DNA of 20,299 nt, from the IMG/VR virus record IMGVR_UViG_3300044950_000471, positions 1-20,299 of that record; one strand, 5' to 3'. Positions 14,950 to 20,299 of the stretch are shown piece by piece (position 1 is the stretch's first letter; each line of letters opens with the position of its first letter). The translations under genes and the position numbers were made by a program. The notes beneath the pieces were generated by a model that made no database searches, was not told the DNA's origin, and saw only the letters and a program-made list of their open reading frames with translations. This DNA comes from a virus.

Positions 14950-15597
14950 TTATGCGCGTCTGCGGCGGGTGGCAGGCGCGTCATCTTCGATGACTTCTTG
15001 GGGTGTGTCTTCAGTAGCAGATTCACCGTCAAGGCTAATCCACTCCACGATGTCAAACATCGGCGTGTAGATACGCCCGTAGGCTTTGTGCTGATAGTGT
15101 TCTTTACCAAGAGATACAACAGCAACAGGTTTAGTTTGGTCTGTTTCTACTTGGTTGGCAATGTTTACGGCTAGTGTTTGCACGGCGCGTTTACCACCTA
15201 CACTAGTGACTGTGTAGCGTACTTCTTCGCCTTTGTCTTCACCGTCAATACATTTAAGCGAAAATCCCACTTGCGTTTCCCAACCGCGTTTAGCGGCGGC
15301 AGGCGCAGGCTCAACTTGTGGCAATGGCTCAGTCACGCTAACCATTTTCTCACCTAATACTTCACCTTCACCCCACGCAATAAAGCCGTGCGTGAAACTA
15401 AAAGGGTTGACTGCCCAAACAGAATCATTATCCACTTCAGTTTCTGACGCGCCATATACCCAATGGCCTGTTCTATCCATTTTAAGGATAGTCACGCCGC
15501 CAGCAGTGCTGGTGTCAGTTTGAATGTTACGAAGTGCAGTAGAAATGCTGTTAACGGCTGGAAGGTTGGCGTTGCCAAATACGGATACGTTGTTCAT
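14950..15597 (-). CDS. candidate single-stranded DNA-binding protein
   Basis: A 215-residue beta-rich protein without a motif I can name for certain. The first 160 residues alternate strands and loops (GGVTILKMDRTGHWVYG, NPFSFTHGFIAWGEGEVLGE, GWETQVGFSLKCIDGED), fitting an OB-like fold. Residues 190-208 are acidic (DGESATEDTPQEVIEDD), like the tails of phage SSBs, but the protein then ends in a basic RRRRA. Its place between a DUF2800 nuclease and DNA polymerase is where many phages carry a DUF2815-type ssDNA-binding protein. The SSB call is therefore inference from context and shape, not recognised homology. The AAAGGTAATC upstream supports the start. Confidence 0.5.
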   Translation of the reverse strand: MNNVSVFGNANLPAVNSISTALRNIQTDTSTAGGVTILKMDRTGHWVYGASETEVDNDSVWAVNPFSFTHGFIAWGEGEVLGEKMVSVTEPLPQVEPAPAAAKRGWETQVGFSLKCIDGEDKGEEVRYTVTSVGGKRAVQTLAVNIANQVETDQTKPVAVVSLGKEHYQHKAYGRIYTPMFDIVEWISLDGESATEDTPQEVIEDDAPATRRRRA

Positions 15598-15609
15598 TTT
15601 AGATTACCT

Positions 15610-16728
15610 TTAAAGTTTATTGAGGGCGTTTGTTAATTGTTGCCCGATTAATAAGACAGTAGGGCGCGGGTCAGATTCGTGCGCCATCGTACTGCCAGAA
15701 GATACCACTGCGACAACATCATCCGGCATGGGCAGTTTCAGAGCCTTTAATTTCTTCTCTGCTTGCGCCGGCGACACTAATTTGGAATCGTAGATGTCAT
15801 CATTTGTCAGACCAAGAGCCAAAAGCGATTCGACTGCTTGCGCCTCATTAGTCCATTTTCTTGTCCCCCGCTTTGCAACAAGTTTGTAGTTAGGGACTGG
15901 TTTGCCCGCTTCAAGCATTTGAAACGCTAATGCTCTCAAATCGGTAATCCATTGTTCCAGAATTTCAGCTTGTTGTAAATAGTTTGCAATAGATTCTGCA
16001 TCAATATTATCTAGCGTTGCCTTCAGCGCCCTATCTACCTCACCTGTCATTAACGGGCAAGTTGGTTTAGCCGCGCACCACTTGCAGTGTTTGCCACTGG
16101 CTAACGGTGCATCAGGTGTTTCAGATAAATCGATAGCTTTCTTGAGCGTTTTCTCAAACTCACGAATGCGTTTAGCGGTGGTTTTCCAGCGCTTAACAGA
16201 CGGGGGTTGAACAATCACAAGTTCAATAGATGCCGCGCCATCAAACACCCATTCTAACCCTTTTGTGCGCATTGCTGCGCCGGCGTAAAACAGGAGCTGT
16301 TCGTTCTCCTCCACTTCCACGCTAACGCCACTGCCAAACTTCCAATCTAGGATAACAGCGCGGTCGCCTAATCTGCCAATAAGGTCAACGCTACCAAACA
16401 CGTCAGGCAAGAAATCACCGTAGCTTACGTTAGCTTCAACGGTAAACTCCATGCTCTTAGTTGGGTCAATTTCATCAAGCGCCGCCAGCGCCGGTTCAAT
16501 CTTTTCCTTTGCCAACTCAGTTGTCATATCAATACCTGCATACGACAAACTGTAAATGTTAAAGTTATCCTCAGTGAGTAACTTTTCCATTGCAAGGTGG
16601 CAAAGCGTCCCTTCATCGGCATACGATGACGATGGCTTAGGTGGCATTTGTTGCACCAGCTTAACACTGGCAGGACACGCGATAACTCGTTTGGCGGTGC
16701 TACCGCCGGCAATACTTGAATGGCTCAT
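15610..16728 (-). CDS. DUF2800 family Cas4/RecB-like exonuclease
   Basis: A 372-residue PD-(D/E)XK nuclease. The active-site set is visible: H44 in LCHLAME, D115 in FGSVDLIG, D128 and K130 in VILDWKFG, and Q144/Y148 in EQLLFYAG. C18 together with C215, C218 and C224 in KHCKWCAAKPTC gives the four-cysteine pattern that binds a 4Fe-4S cluster in Cas4 and AddB. DUF2800 proteins are phage enzymes usually encoded next to an SSB and replicative polymerase. They probably process DNA ends for recombination. GGAGAACAG before the ATG supports the start. The gene lies at the head of the leftward replication operon. Confidence 0.9.
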   Translation of the reverse strand: MSHSSIAGGSTAKRVIACPASVKLVQQMPPKPSSSYADEGTLCHLAMEKLLTEDNFNIYSLSYAGIDMTTELAKEKIEPALAALDEIDPTKSMEFTVEANVSYGDFLPDVFGSVDLIGRLGDRAVILDWKFGSGVSVEVEENEQLLFYAGAAMRTKGLEWVFDGAASIELVIVQPPSVKRWKTTAKRIREFEKTLKKAIDLSETPDAPLASGKHCKWCAAKPTCPLMTGEVDRALKATLDNIDAESIANYLQQAEILEQWITDLRALAFQMLEAGKPVPNYKLVAKRGTRKWTNEAQAVESLLALGLTNDDIYDSKLVSPAQAEKKLKALKLPMPDDVVAVVSSGSTMAHESDPRPTVLLIGQQLTNALNKL

Positions 16729-16861
16729 TTACTGTTCTCCAAAAGTGTTTTAAATAATTTCTTACATGGTCTTTATCTATGTCGTACCGCTGGTTTAGTT
16801 CGTCCATCATCTTCACTCGTGACTTCCTGCCGTAGTAATAAAACTTACCGCATTTAGTCAT
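16700..16861 (-). CDS. 53-residue basic protein (small overlapping gene)
   Basis: A short leftward ORF (MTKCGKFYYYGRKSRVKMMD... to PFKYCRR) fills the gap between two real genes exactly. Its start overlaps the end of the upstream gene by 8 bases and its end overlaps the DUF2800 start by 29 bases. The product is rich in Lys, Arg and Tyr. The segment ELNQRYDIDKDHVRNYLKHF could be a helix-turn-helix, so nucleic-acid binding is plausible. The ribosome binding site is weak, and an alternative start is the ATG pair at codons 18-19. It does not match a family I know. Confidence 0.5.
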   Translation of the reverse strand: MTKCGKFYYYGRKSRVKMMDELNQRYDIDKDHVRNYLKHFWRTVNEPFKYCRR

Positions 16862-17111
16862 TGGCATCATCTTTCAATCCTTTTAAATAATAATGAGCAT
16901 CCATATACAAATCATTTTCTTCTGATAGTAGTCTACCCATTCCCCATGCAAATAAAACTCTTTCAAGCAGTTCAGTCAGCTCTTTGGTAACAACGTCTTG
17001 CTCATCTAGGTCTAGTTCAGTTTGTATGTCCCAGTAAAGGTCATAGTGGGTTTCTTCTAATTCGCGCAATACATCTCGCACTCTTTTTAACAACTCTCTT
17101 TCTTTACTCAT
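16854..17111 (-). CDS. small helical hypothetical protein, first gene of replication operon
   Basis: An 85-residue, highly charged, probably all-helical protein (MSKERELLKRVRDVLRELEE onward, with a TKELTELLERVL helix). No family is recognised. It has an excellent ribosome binding site (GAGGTGAG) and starts about 24 bases after a predicted leftward extended -10 promoter, so it is probably the first gene of the leftward early transcript. Being first and strongly translated, it may be an early host-interaction or regulatory protein, though nothing in the sequence shows this directly. Confidence 0.78.
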   Translation of the reverse strand: MSKERELLKRVRDVLRELEETHYDLYWDIQTELDLDEQDVVTKELTELLERVLFAWGMGRLLSEENDLYMDAHYYLKGLKDDAND

Positions 17112-17193
17112 AACTCACCTCTAATTGTTTAATGAGATTGCAGTATATCAAAAAAAGTTTGCAAAGAAAAGTTTGCAATGATAAACTTTAGCC
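17112..17193. promoter_or_regulatory. divergent promoters with repeated AAAAGTTTGCAA operator
   Basis: An 82-bp gap between divergent genes. Leftward: an extended -10 TGATATACT (TATACT at 17147-17142). Rightward: -35 TTGCAA (17159-17164), 17-bp spacer, extended -10 TGATAAACT (TAAACT at 17182-17187). A perfect 12-bp direct repeat AAAAGTTTGCAA (17153-17164 and 17167-17178, period 14) covers the space between the two -10 elements. One bound regulator could therefore control both operons. The rightward start predicted from this -10 falls at or next to the ATG of the next gene. Confidence 0.55.
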
Positions 17194-17469
17194 ATGTTAG
17201 AAAAAGACATCGAAAAATACTTAATAAAAGTCGTCAAAGAAATGGACGGCAAATCGTATAAGTTCACCTCTCCAGCGTGTCGGGGAGTGGCAGATAGAAT
17301 CGTGTGCCTACCTAATGGCAGTACATGGTTTATTGAGCTTAAAACCGCAAGTGGCAAGCTGTCAGCACTGCAAAAAGTTTTTGCATCAGACATGGGCAAA
17401 CTTAATCAAAAGTACGCTTGTCTTTGGAGCAAAGAAGATATTAACAACTGGAGAGAGAACAATGATTGA
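17194..17469 (+). CDS. VRR-NUC domain nuclease
   Basis: A 91-residue minimal VRR-NUC (PD-(D/E)XK) protein. It has an N-terminal acidic helix (E3/E7), RGVADRIV (30-37) with the metal-binding D34, FIELKTASGKLSALQ (46-60) with E48 and K50, and Q60. The whole fold is present at the normal size of stand-alone phage versions. These enzymes resolve or trim branched DNA and resemble Holliday-junction resolvases. No Shine-Dalgarno sequence precedes the ATG, in contrast to most neighbours. The predicted promoter would begin RNA at about the start codon, so the message may be leaderless. First gene of the rightward operon. Confidence 0.92.
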   Translation: MLEKDIEKYLIKVVKEMDGKSYKFTSPACRGVADRIVCLPNGSTWFIELKTASGKLSALQKVFASDMGKLNQKYACLWSKEDINNWRENND

Positions 17470-17608
17470 ATTTTTACAATACCTTGATGAATCAAACTTA
17501 GCATACCTTATTATGCTGTTTTGTTTCTTGCTAATGACGCGTTTGCACCTTAATGCGCTAACTGAAATTACACGTTTACGCAAAATTATGAAGCAGGTGA
17601 TGAGATGA
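17462..17608 (+). CDS. 48-residue single-span membrane protein
   Basis: Begins 8 bases before the end of the VRR-NUC gene with a strong GGAGAGAG ribosome binding site. The ATG at 17462 is chosen over longer in-frame extensions for that reason. Residues about 12-28 (NLAYLIMLFCFLLMTRL) form a transmembrane helix, and the C-terminal part (ITRLRKIMKQVMR) is basic and probably cytoplasmic. No family is recognised. It is coupled to the next gene by ATGA. Confidence 0.7.
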   Translation: MIEFLQYLDESNLAYLIMLFCFLLMTRLHLNALTEITRLRKIMKQVMR

Positions 17609-17853
17609 GCGCATCGTTAGTTTTAACATTGTCATTCTTAACCGTCGATACTAATATCGACAAACGCGGCAAAACAACTACGCACGAAACGATTGCGTAC
17701 ACGACCAACACCATACCGTATGACTCAATGAAAGCGTGTACAAACGCGCGTGAAGAATGGGGACTTGTCATTGGCGCGTATCAAATGAGTAAACGCCCCA
17801 CACGGGTCATTATGGCTGTCTGTAACGACAGCGCTATGGGAGTAGTAGAATGA
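17605..17853 (+). CDS. small hypothetical protein
   Basis: An 82-residue protein starting in an ATGA overlap. The hydrophobic, strand-like N-terminus (SASLVLTLSFLTV) followed by a Thr-rich segment and a helix (DSMKACTNAREEWGLVIGAY), then a final strand (TRVIMAVCND), suggests a small alpha/beta domain. A periplasmic protein with an unusual signal is also possible. No known family. The overlaps on both sides show it is part of the coupled rightward chain. Confidence 0.7.
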   Translation: MSASLVLTLSFLTVDTNIDKRGKTTTHETIAYTTNTIPYDSMKACTNAREEWGLVIGAYQMSKRPTRVIMAVCNDSAMGVVE

Positions 17854-18044
17854 CTGAAACAACAATAAAAAAATACTGTGAGCAGAATAGAATTAGCCGC
17901 AGCGGCATGGATTACCATATCCGCCGGTCAGGCGTGTTCCCAATCGGCAGTAAACGATTCTCCGAAGCAGGCGCACCCTCATTCTTGTGGCGCGTTACCG
18001 ATTTAGACGAAATCAAAGCGCTAATCAAAGGAAAGAAAAAATGA
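17850..18044 (+). CDS. small helix-turn-helix-like DNA-binding protein
   Basis: A 64-residue, very basic protein. The first part (TIKKYCEQNRISRSGMDYHI) fits a helix-turn-helix of the kind seen in small excisionase or MerR-like phage regulators, followed by a wing-like RRSGVFPIGSKRF and a final helix (DLDEIKALIKGKKK). It starts by ATGA overlap. It may regulate a phage promoter, for example at 17112-17193 or 6846-7063, but this is a guess. An accessory DNA-binding role is equally possible. Confidence 0.65.
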   Translation: MTETTIKKYCEQNRISRSGMDYHIRRSGVFPIGSKRFSEAGAPSFLWRVTDLDEIKALIKGKKK

Positions 18045-18241
18045 AAGATGAACTTTTATACATAGCCATTGGCGCGTTTCTAATCGGCGCTGTTGCGTCA
18101 ACGTTAACAATTTACGCAACACACAGACACTACCATGAAATCATTAAAACTAACATTGGCGAATTTATGCTTCGTGACGGTAAAGTGTATGGTGTTTATG
18201 AAATGACGCGCGATGTGCAAGGCAACATGGTGTCAAAATGA
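18041..18241 (+). CDS. 66-residue N-terminally anchored membrane protein
   Basis: ATGA overlap with the upstream gene sets the start at 18041; a longer in-frame reading from 17987 lies inside that gene. Residues 5-26 (LLYIAIGAFLIGAVASTLTIYA) form a membrane anchor. The remaining 40 residues (THRHYHEIIKTN... VYGVYEMTRDV) form a small soluble part, side uncertain. No family is recognised. It is coupled by ATGA to the DpdA-like gene. Confidence 0.72.
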   Translation: MKDELLYIAIGAFLIGAVASTLTIYATHRHYHEIIKTNIGEFMLRDGKVYGVYEMTRDVQGNMVSK

Positions 18242-18969
18242 TTCACTATCACGGCACACCGATTGGCGGAACACGTCAAGACGTAGCACGATTTCTTGTT
18301 GGCCGCCACGCTTTAATCCCATTTGGAAGACAAGATGACACTGGCGCGGTGCTAGAGTTTTGCCAATCTTTTGTGCTAGATAATGGCGCGTTTAGCCATT
18401 GGAAAAAAGGTCACGGCGCAATTGACTTTGATGCTTATTTAGCATGGGCGCAATCGCTATGCCGCCACCCATCTTTTGACTGGGCATTAATCCCCGATAT
18501 TATTGATGGCACAGAAGAAGATAACAAAAACTGGGTGCTAAAATGGACTAGAACAGGAACAAAAGCAAAAGGTGTTCCTGTGTGGCATTTGCATGAGTCT
18601 TTTGAATATCTTGAATGGCTTATTGATTCTTTTGAAATTGTGGCGTTAGGTAGCAGTGGAGATTATGCAACACCGAATACTAAAAAATGGTGGGGTAGAA
18701 TGTCAGACGTAATGAATGTTGTTACTGATGATAAGGGAATGCCTAAATGTAAATTACACGGTTTGCGTATGCTTAACCCTAAAGTGTTTACTAAACTGCC
18801 ATTGTCATCAGCAGATTCAACTAACGCCGCAGTAAATTGTGGGTCACTTGATAGATTTGGAATTTATAAACCCGCTACAGCAGCTCAGAGAGCAGCGGTA
18901 ATTGCAGACAGAATTGAGCAACATAATTCCGCGCCATTTTGGGTAGAAAATTTAGAGGGTACAGAATGA
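18238..18969 (+). CDS. DpdA / tRNA-guanine transglycosylase-like enzyme
   Basis: A 243-residue protein with features of the TGT-like TIM-barrel family that includes phage DpdA, which exchanges guanine for 7-deazaguanine bases in DNA. FVLDNGAFSHW (45-55) matches the DSGAF motif with acid D48. ALIPDIIDG (83-91), GVPVWHLHES (112-121) and VALGSSGDY (135-143) fit successive barrel strands. KLHGLRML (172-179) followed by PLSSADST (188-195) gives the expected nucleophile, D193. At 243 residues it is shorter than bacterial TGT and lacks its zinc site, as in short phage versions. No folE, queD, queE or queC lies in the window, so the base would have to come from the host or other phage genes. Whether the target is DNA or tRNA is unknown. 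Starts by ATGA overlap. Confidence 0.75.
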   Translation: MIHYHGTPIGGTRQDVARFLVGRHALIPFGRQDDTGAVLEFCQSFVLDNGAFSHWKKGHGAIDFDAYLAWAQSLCRHPSFDWALIPDIIDGTEEDNKNWVLKWTRTGTKAKGVPVWHLHESFEYLEWLIDSFEIVALGSSGDYATPNTKKWWGRMSDVMNVVTDDKGMPKCKLHGLRMLNPKVFTKLPLSSADSTNAAVNCGSLDRFGIYKPATAAQRAAVIADRIEQHNSAPFWVENLEGTE

Positions 18970-19100
18970 CAAAAGACGAATGCTTTAAAAGATTAGAAAT
19001 GGCGCAGAAAAACAAAAAAGAATTGAAGAAAATTAAACTTCAACTCCTTAAAGAAATCGAGCAATTAAAGTTAATGCTTCGCGCACTGGAGGAAGGGTAA
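18966..19100 (+). CDS. 44-residue coiled-coil peptide
   Basis: Starts in an ATGA overlap with the DpdA-like gene. Almost the entire product is a Lys/Glu/Leu-rich helix (KNKKELKKIKLQLLKEIEQL) with heptad leucines, so it is likely to form a coiled coil. Partner and function are unknown; it could regulate or multimerise with a neighbour. Too small for routine gene finders, but the coupling and composition support translation. Confidence 0.6.
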   Translation: MTKDECFKRLEMAQKNKKELKKIKLQLLKEIEQLKLMLRALEEG

Positions 19101-19177
19101 TGCAAATCGATGACGTTGCGGCGCTCATGTTCTATATCGGGATACTATTTTTAACAGGAATTTGGCTATGTCATTAG
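19100..19177 (+). CDS. 25-residue membrane peptide
   Basis: Starts in a TAATG overlap directly after a very strong ribosome binding site (GGAGGAAGGG). The product MQIDDVAALMFYIGILFLTG is acidic at the N-terminus and hydrophobic from residue 7 to the end, a single membrane span. A strong site in front of such a short gene argues that the peptide is made. Its end overlaps the next gene by 10 bases. Confidence 0.55.
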   Translation: MQIDDVAALMFYIGILFLTGIWLCH

Positions 19178-19326
19178 TAAAACCCGTATCACCAGTGACG
19201 CCTGCGCCAACAACGGTTGACTGTAAACATGACCATTGGCGCATATATAATAGCCTTGGTTACCGCGAATGTGACCGCTGCAAAGAACGAAGACCCATTT
19301 TTAATGATATACGGCACCAAAGATGA
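19168..19326 (+). CDS. 52-residue zinc-ribbon-like protein
   Basis: A small protein with a Pro/Thr-rich N-terminus followed by DCKHDHWRIYNSLGYRECDR and a second cysteine three residues on. C19 and H21 (or H23) with C35 and C38 give a C-x-H...C-x2-C metal-binding pattern typical of tiny phage zinc ribbons. A role in nucleic-acid or protein binding is likely. It overlaps genes on both sides (10 bases upstream, ATGA downstream). Confidence 0.65.
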   Translation: MSLVKPVSPVTPAPTTVDCKHDHWRIYNSLGYRECDRCKERRPIFNDIRHQR

Positions 19327-19559
19327 ACATTTCACAAATATTTATAGGGCTTAGCCCTTTTTTAAAAGACAGATTTACTAGCGAAGTGTTTACGCTTGGC
19401 TTAATTAATGAGCTTAACGAGCAACGCTTTCGTGCTAGATGCCGGCGCTTGGTACGTCAGCACAACGGCGAAACGCGCAAGCTATATAAAGCGCTAAACA
19501 ACTTGACGATGGACGACAGATTACGATTTTTTGACGTGGTAAGTGGAAATGAAAGATAA
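19323..19559 (+). CDS. small basic helical hypothetical protein
   Basis: A 78-residue protein starting in an ATGA overlap. It is Arg-rich (NEQRFRARCRRLVRQHNGET) and probably helical, with no recognised family. The basic centre could contact nucleic acid. The end overlaps the next gene by 11 bases. Function unknown. Confidence 0.7.
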   Translation: MNISQIFIGLSPFLKDRFTSEVFTLGLINELNEQRFRARCRRLVRQHNGETRKLYKALNNLTMDDRLRFFDVVSGNER

Positions 19560-20133
19560 CGAGTTAGAAATTATACGAAGCGCAGTAAAGTACAACAGCA
19601 CAACAGGTCACTTTTACAAAGGCGGTGCGAACACACCTGCCGCGCTTAGTTGGAAAAATAAGAACGCTACGATTAACATTAAAAAAAGCGGTATGCACTC
19701 CTACTTTCTAGCGTGGAAGATTGCCGTGTTTTTAGCTTATGGACGGTACCCAGAACATACCGACGCGGTAGAGTATTTAGACGGCAACCCGTGCAACTTA
19801 AGCATTAGTAACATCAAGGTTATTAAAGCAGGCGAAGATGAAATGACCATGATTGACTTTTGCGACGAAAACGATTTGCGCTACCCTAGCGTGTCAGCGC
19901 TCATGCGCGGAGAACCGTTTATTCGTCGAATAGAAAATGGATACTCTCGCGCGTATTTTCGTAAAAGTTTATTAGAAGCAAACTGCGCTAAATTGATGGC
20001 TAAAAAACAACGTGACGAAGAAACCAGAAGCAAACCTAAACGCCCAATGGGCAGGCGACGTAATCAGCATTTTATGGAATTTCTAAGAACGCACTATTTA
20101 GTGCCTAAACGTTGGGAGATGACGCTATGTTAA
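19549..20133 (+). CDS. HNH-endonuclease-like DNA-binding protein, probably degenerate
   Basis: A 194-residue protein. Residues 15-95 resemble the HNH homing-endonuclease layout used in phages: YNSTTGHFYKGG, then AWKIAVFLAYGRYPE and YLDGNPCNLSISNIKVI, matching the usual WLxxxGxxP...xDHxDGNxxNNxxxNL pattern. The catalytic DH is replaced by EYL, so cleavage is doubtful. The C-terminal part is basic with a KPKRPMGRRRNQH stretch and may bind DNA; a helix-turn-helix-like segment (MTMIDFCDENDLRYPSVSAL) lies before it. I chose ATG 19549 over an in-frame GTG at 19543. It could be a domesticated homing enzyme or a regulator. Confidence 0.62.
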   Translation: MKDNELEIIRSAVKYNSTTGHFYKGGANTPAALSWKNKNATINIKKSGMHSYFLAWKIAVFLAYGRYPEHTDAVEYLDGNPCNLSISNIKVIKAGEDEMTMIDFCDENDLRYPSVSALMRGEPFIRRIENGYSRAYFRKSLLEANCAKLMAKKQRDEETRSKPKRPMGRRRNQHFMEFLRTHYLVPKRWEMTLC

Positions 20134-20299
20134 GAGGTGACAGTGTACATGAGAGCGATAGCGTAAACGCGCCAGCACATTATCAAGGCGACAAGATGCA
20201 GTGCATCGACGCGATGGAAGCAATGCTTACGCAAGATGAATTTCGTGGGTATCTGCGCGGTAATGTTTTTAAGTATCAATGGCGCTTTAGAGAAAAAGG
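20127..20299 (+). CDS. DUF3310 protein, partial (cut at window end)
   Basis: The first 57 codons of a gene running off the window, overlapping the previous gene by 7 bases. VNAPAHYQGDKMQCIDAMEA followed by FRGYLRGNVFKYQWRFREK is the DUF3310 signature (HY...ECIDA... YxxGNxxKYxxR). DUF3310 proteins are widespread in phages, sometimes annotated as nucleotide kinase-like; their activity is not established. Position in the coupled early chain fits an accessory nucleotide or DNA metabolism role. Confidence 0.9.
   Translation, partial: MLRGDSVHESDSVNAPAHYQGDKMQCIDAMEAMLTQDEFRGYLRGNVFKYQWRFREK

Overview
The window is part of a tailed double-stranded DNA phage (or prophage) genome. It has a small and a large terminase subunit and a P22-type portal protein, followed by tail-fibre genes. 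It also carries a complete replication module (family A DNA polymerase, primase-helicase, sliding clamp, Cas4-like nuclease) and long runs of tiny overlapping genes. The bacterial-type clamp, Shine-Dalgarno sites of the GGAG/GAGG type and sigma70-like promoters suggest a Gram-negative host, most likely a proteobacterium. The P22-type portal suggests, but does not prove, a short tail. No integrase, repressor, capsid protein, lysis enzyme, tRNA, CRISPR array or insertion sequence is recognised here.

Layout. (1) 1-6734, leftward: terS, terL, portal, a tail fibre, a DUF1566 lectin-like tail protein, then three small proteins and a cut gene. terS/terL share an ATGA junction, and terL/portal, portal/fibre and fibre/lectin share TAATG junctions. 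(2) 6735-7604, 870 bp without a gene: a divergent control region with three copies of a CGTCA-N6-TGACG type palindrome, an 86-bp tandem repeat of a 12-mer, and a family of AGT(T)GTRGGYA elements, two of which face each other around a 75-bp AT-only-like core. It looks like an origin and/or a dense operator region. (3) 7605-9508, rightward: three small proteins, a DnaN-like sliding clamp and two tiny membrane peptides, closed by two tandem terminators. (4) 9509-9936: a convergent non-coding stretch with repeats and a leftward terminator. (5) 17111-9937, leftward: small proteins, a DUF2800 (Cas4/RecB-like) nuclease, a candidate ssDNA-binding protein, a terminator, a PP-loop (PAPS-reductase-like) protein, DNA polymerase and primase-helicase, the last three joined by ATGA overlaps. 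(6) 17194-20299, rightward: a VRR-NUC nuclease and a chain of translationally coupled small genes. These include a DpdA/tRNA-guanine-transglycosylase-like enzyme, a zinc-ribbon protein, a degenerate HNH-like protein and a DUF3310 protein cut by the window end.

Working together. The primase-helicase, polymerase, clamp, putative SSB and DUF2800 nuclease could form a largely self-sufficient replication and recombination machine. The DpdA-like and PP-loop proteins are the most unusual part: both belong to superfamilies used in nucleobase or nucleic-acid modification, which raises the possibility of modified phage DNA. Independently, the whole 20.3 kb contains only three GATC tetranucleotides by my hand scan, against roughly 70-80 expected by base composition. 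That points to strong selection at that site. All homology statements come from reading motifs by eye; no database search was run.
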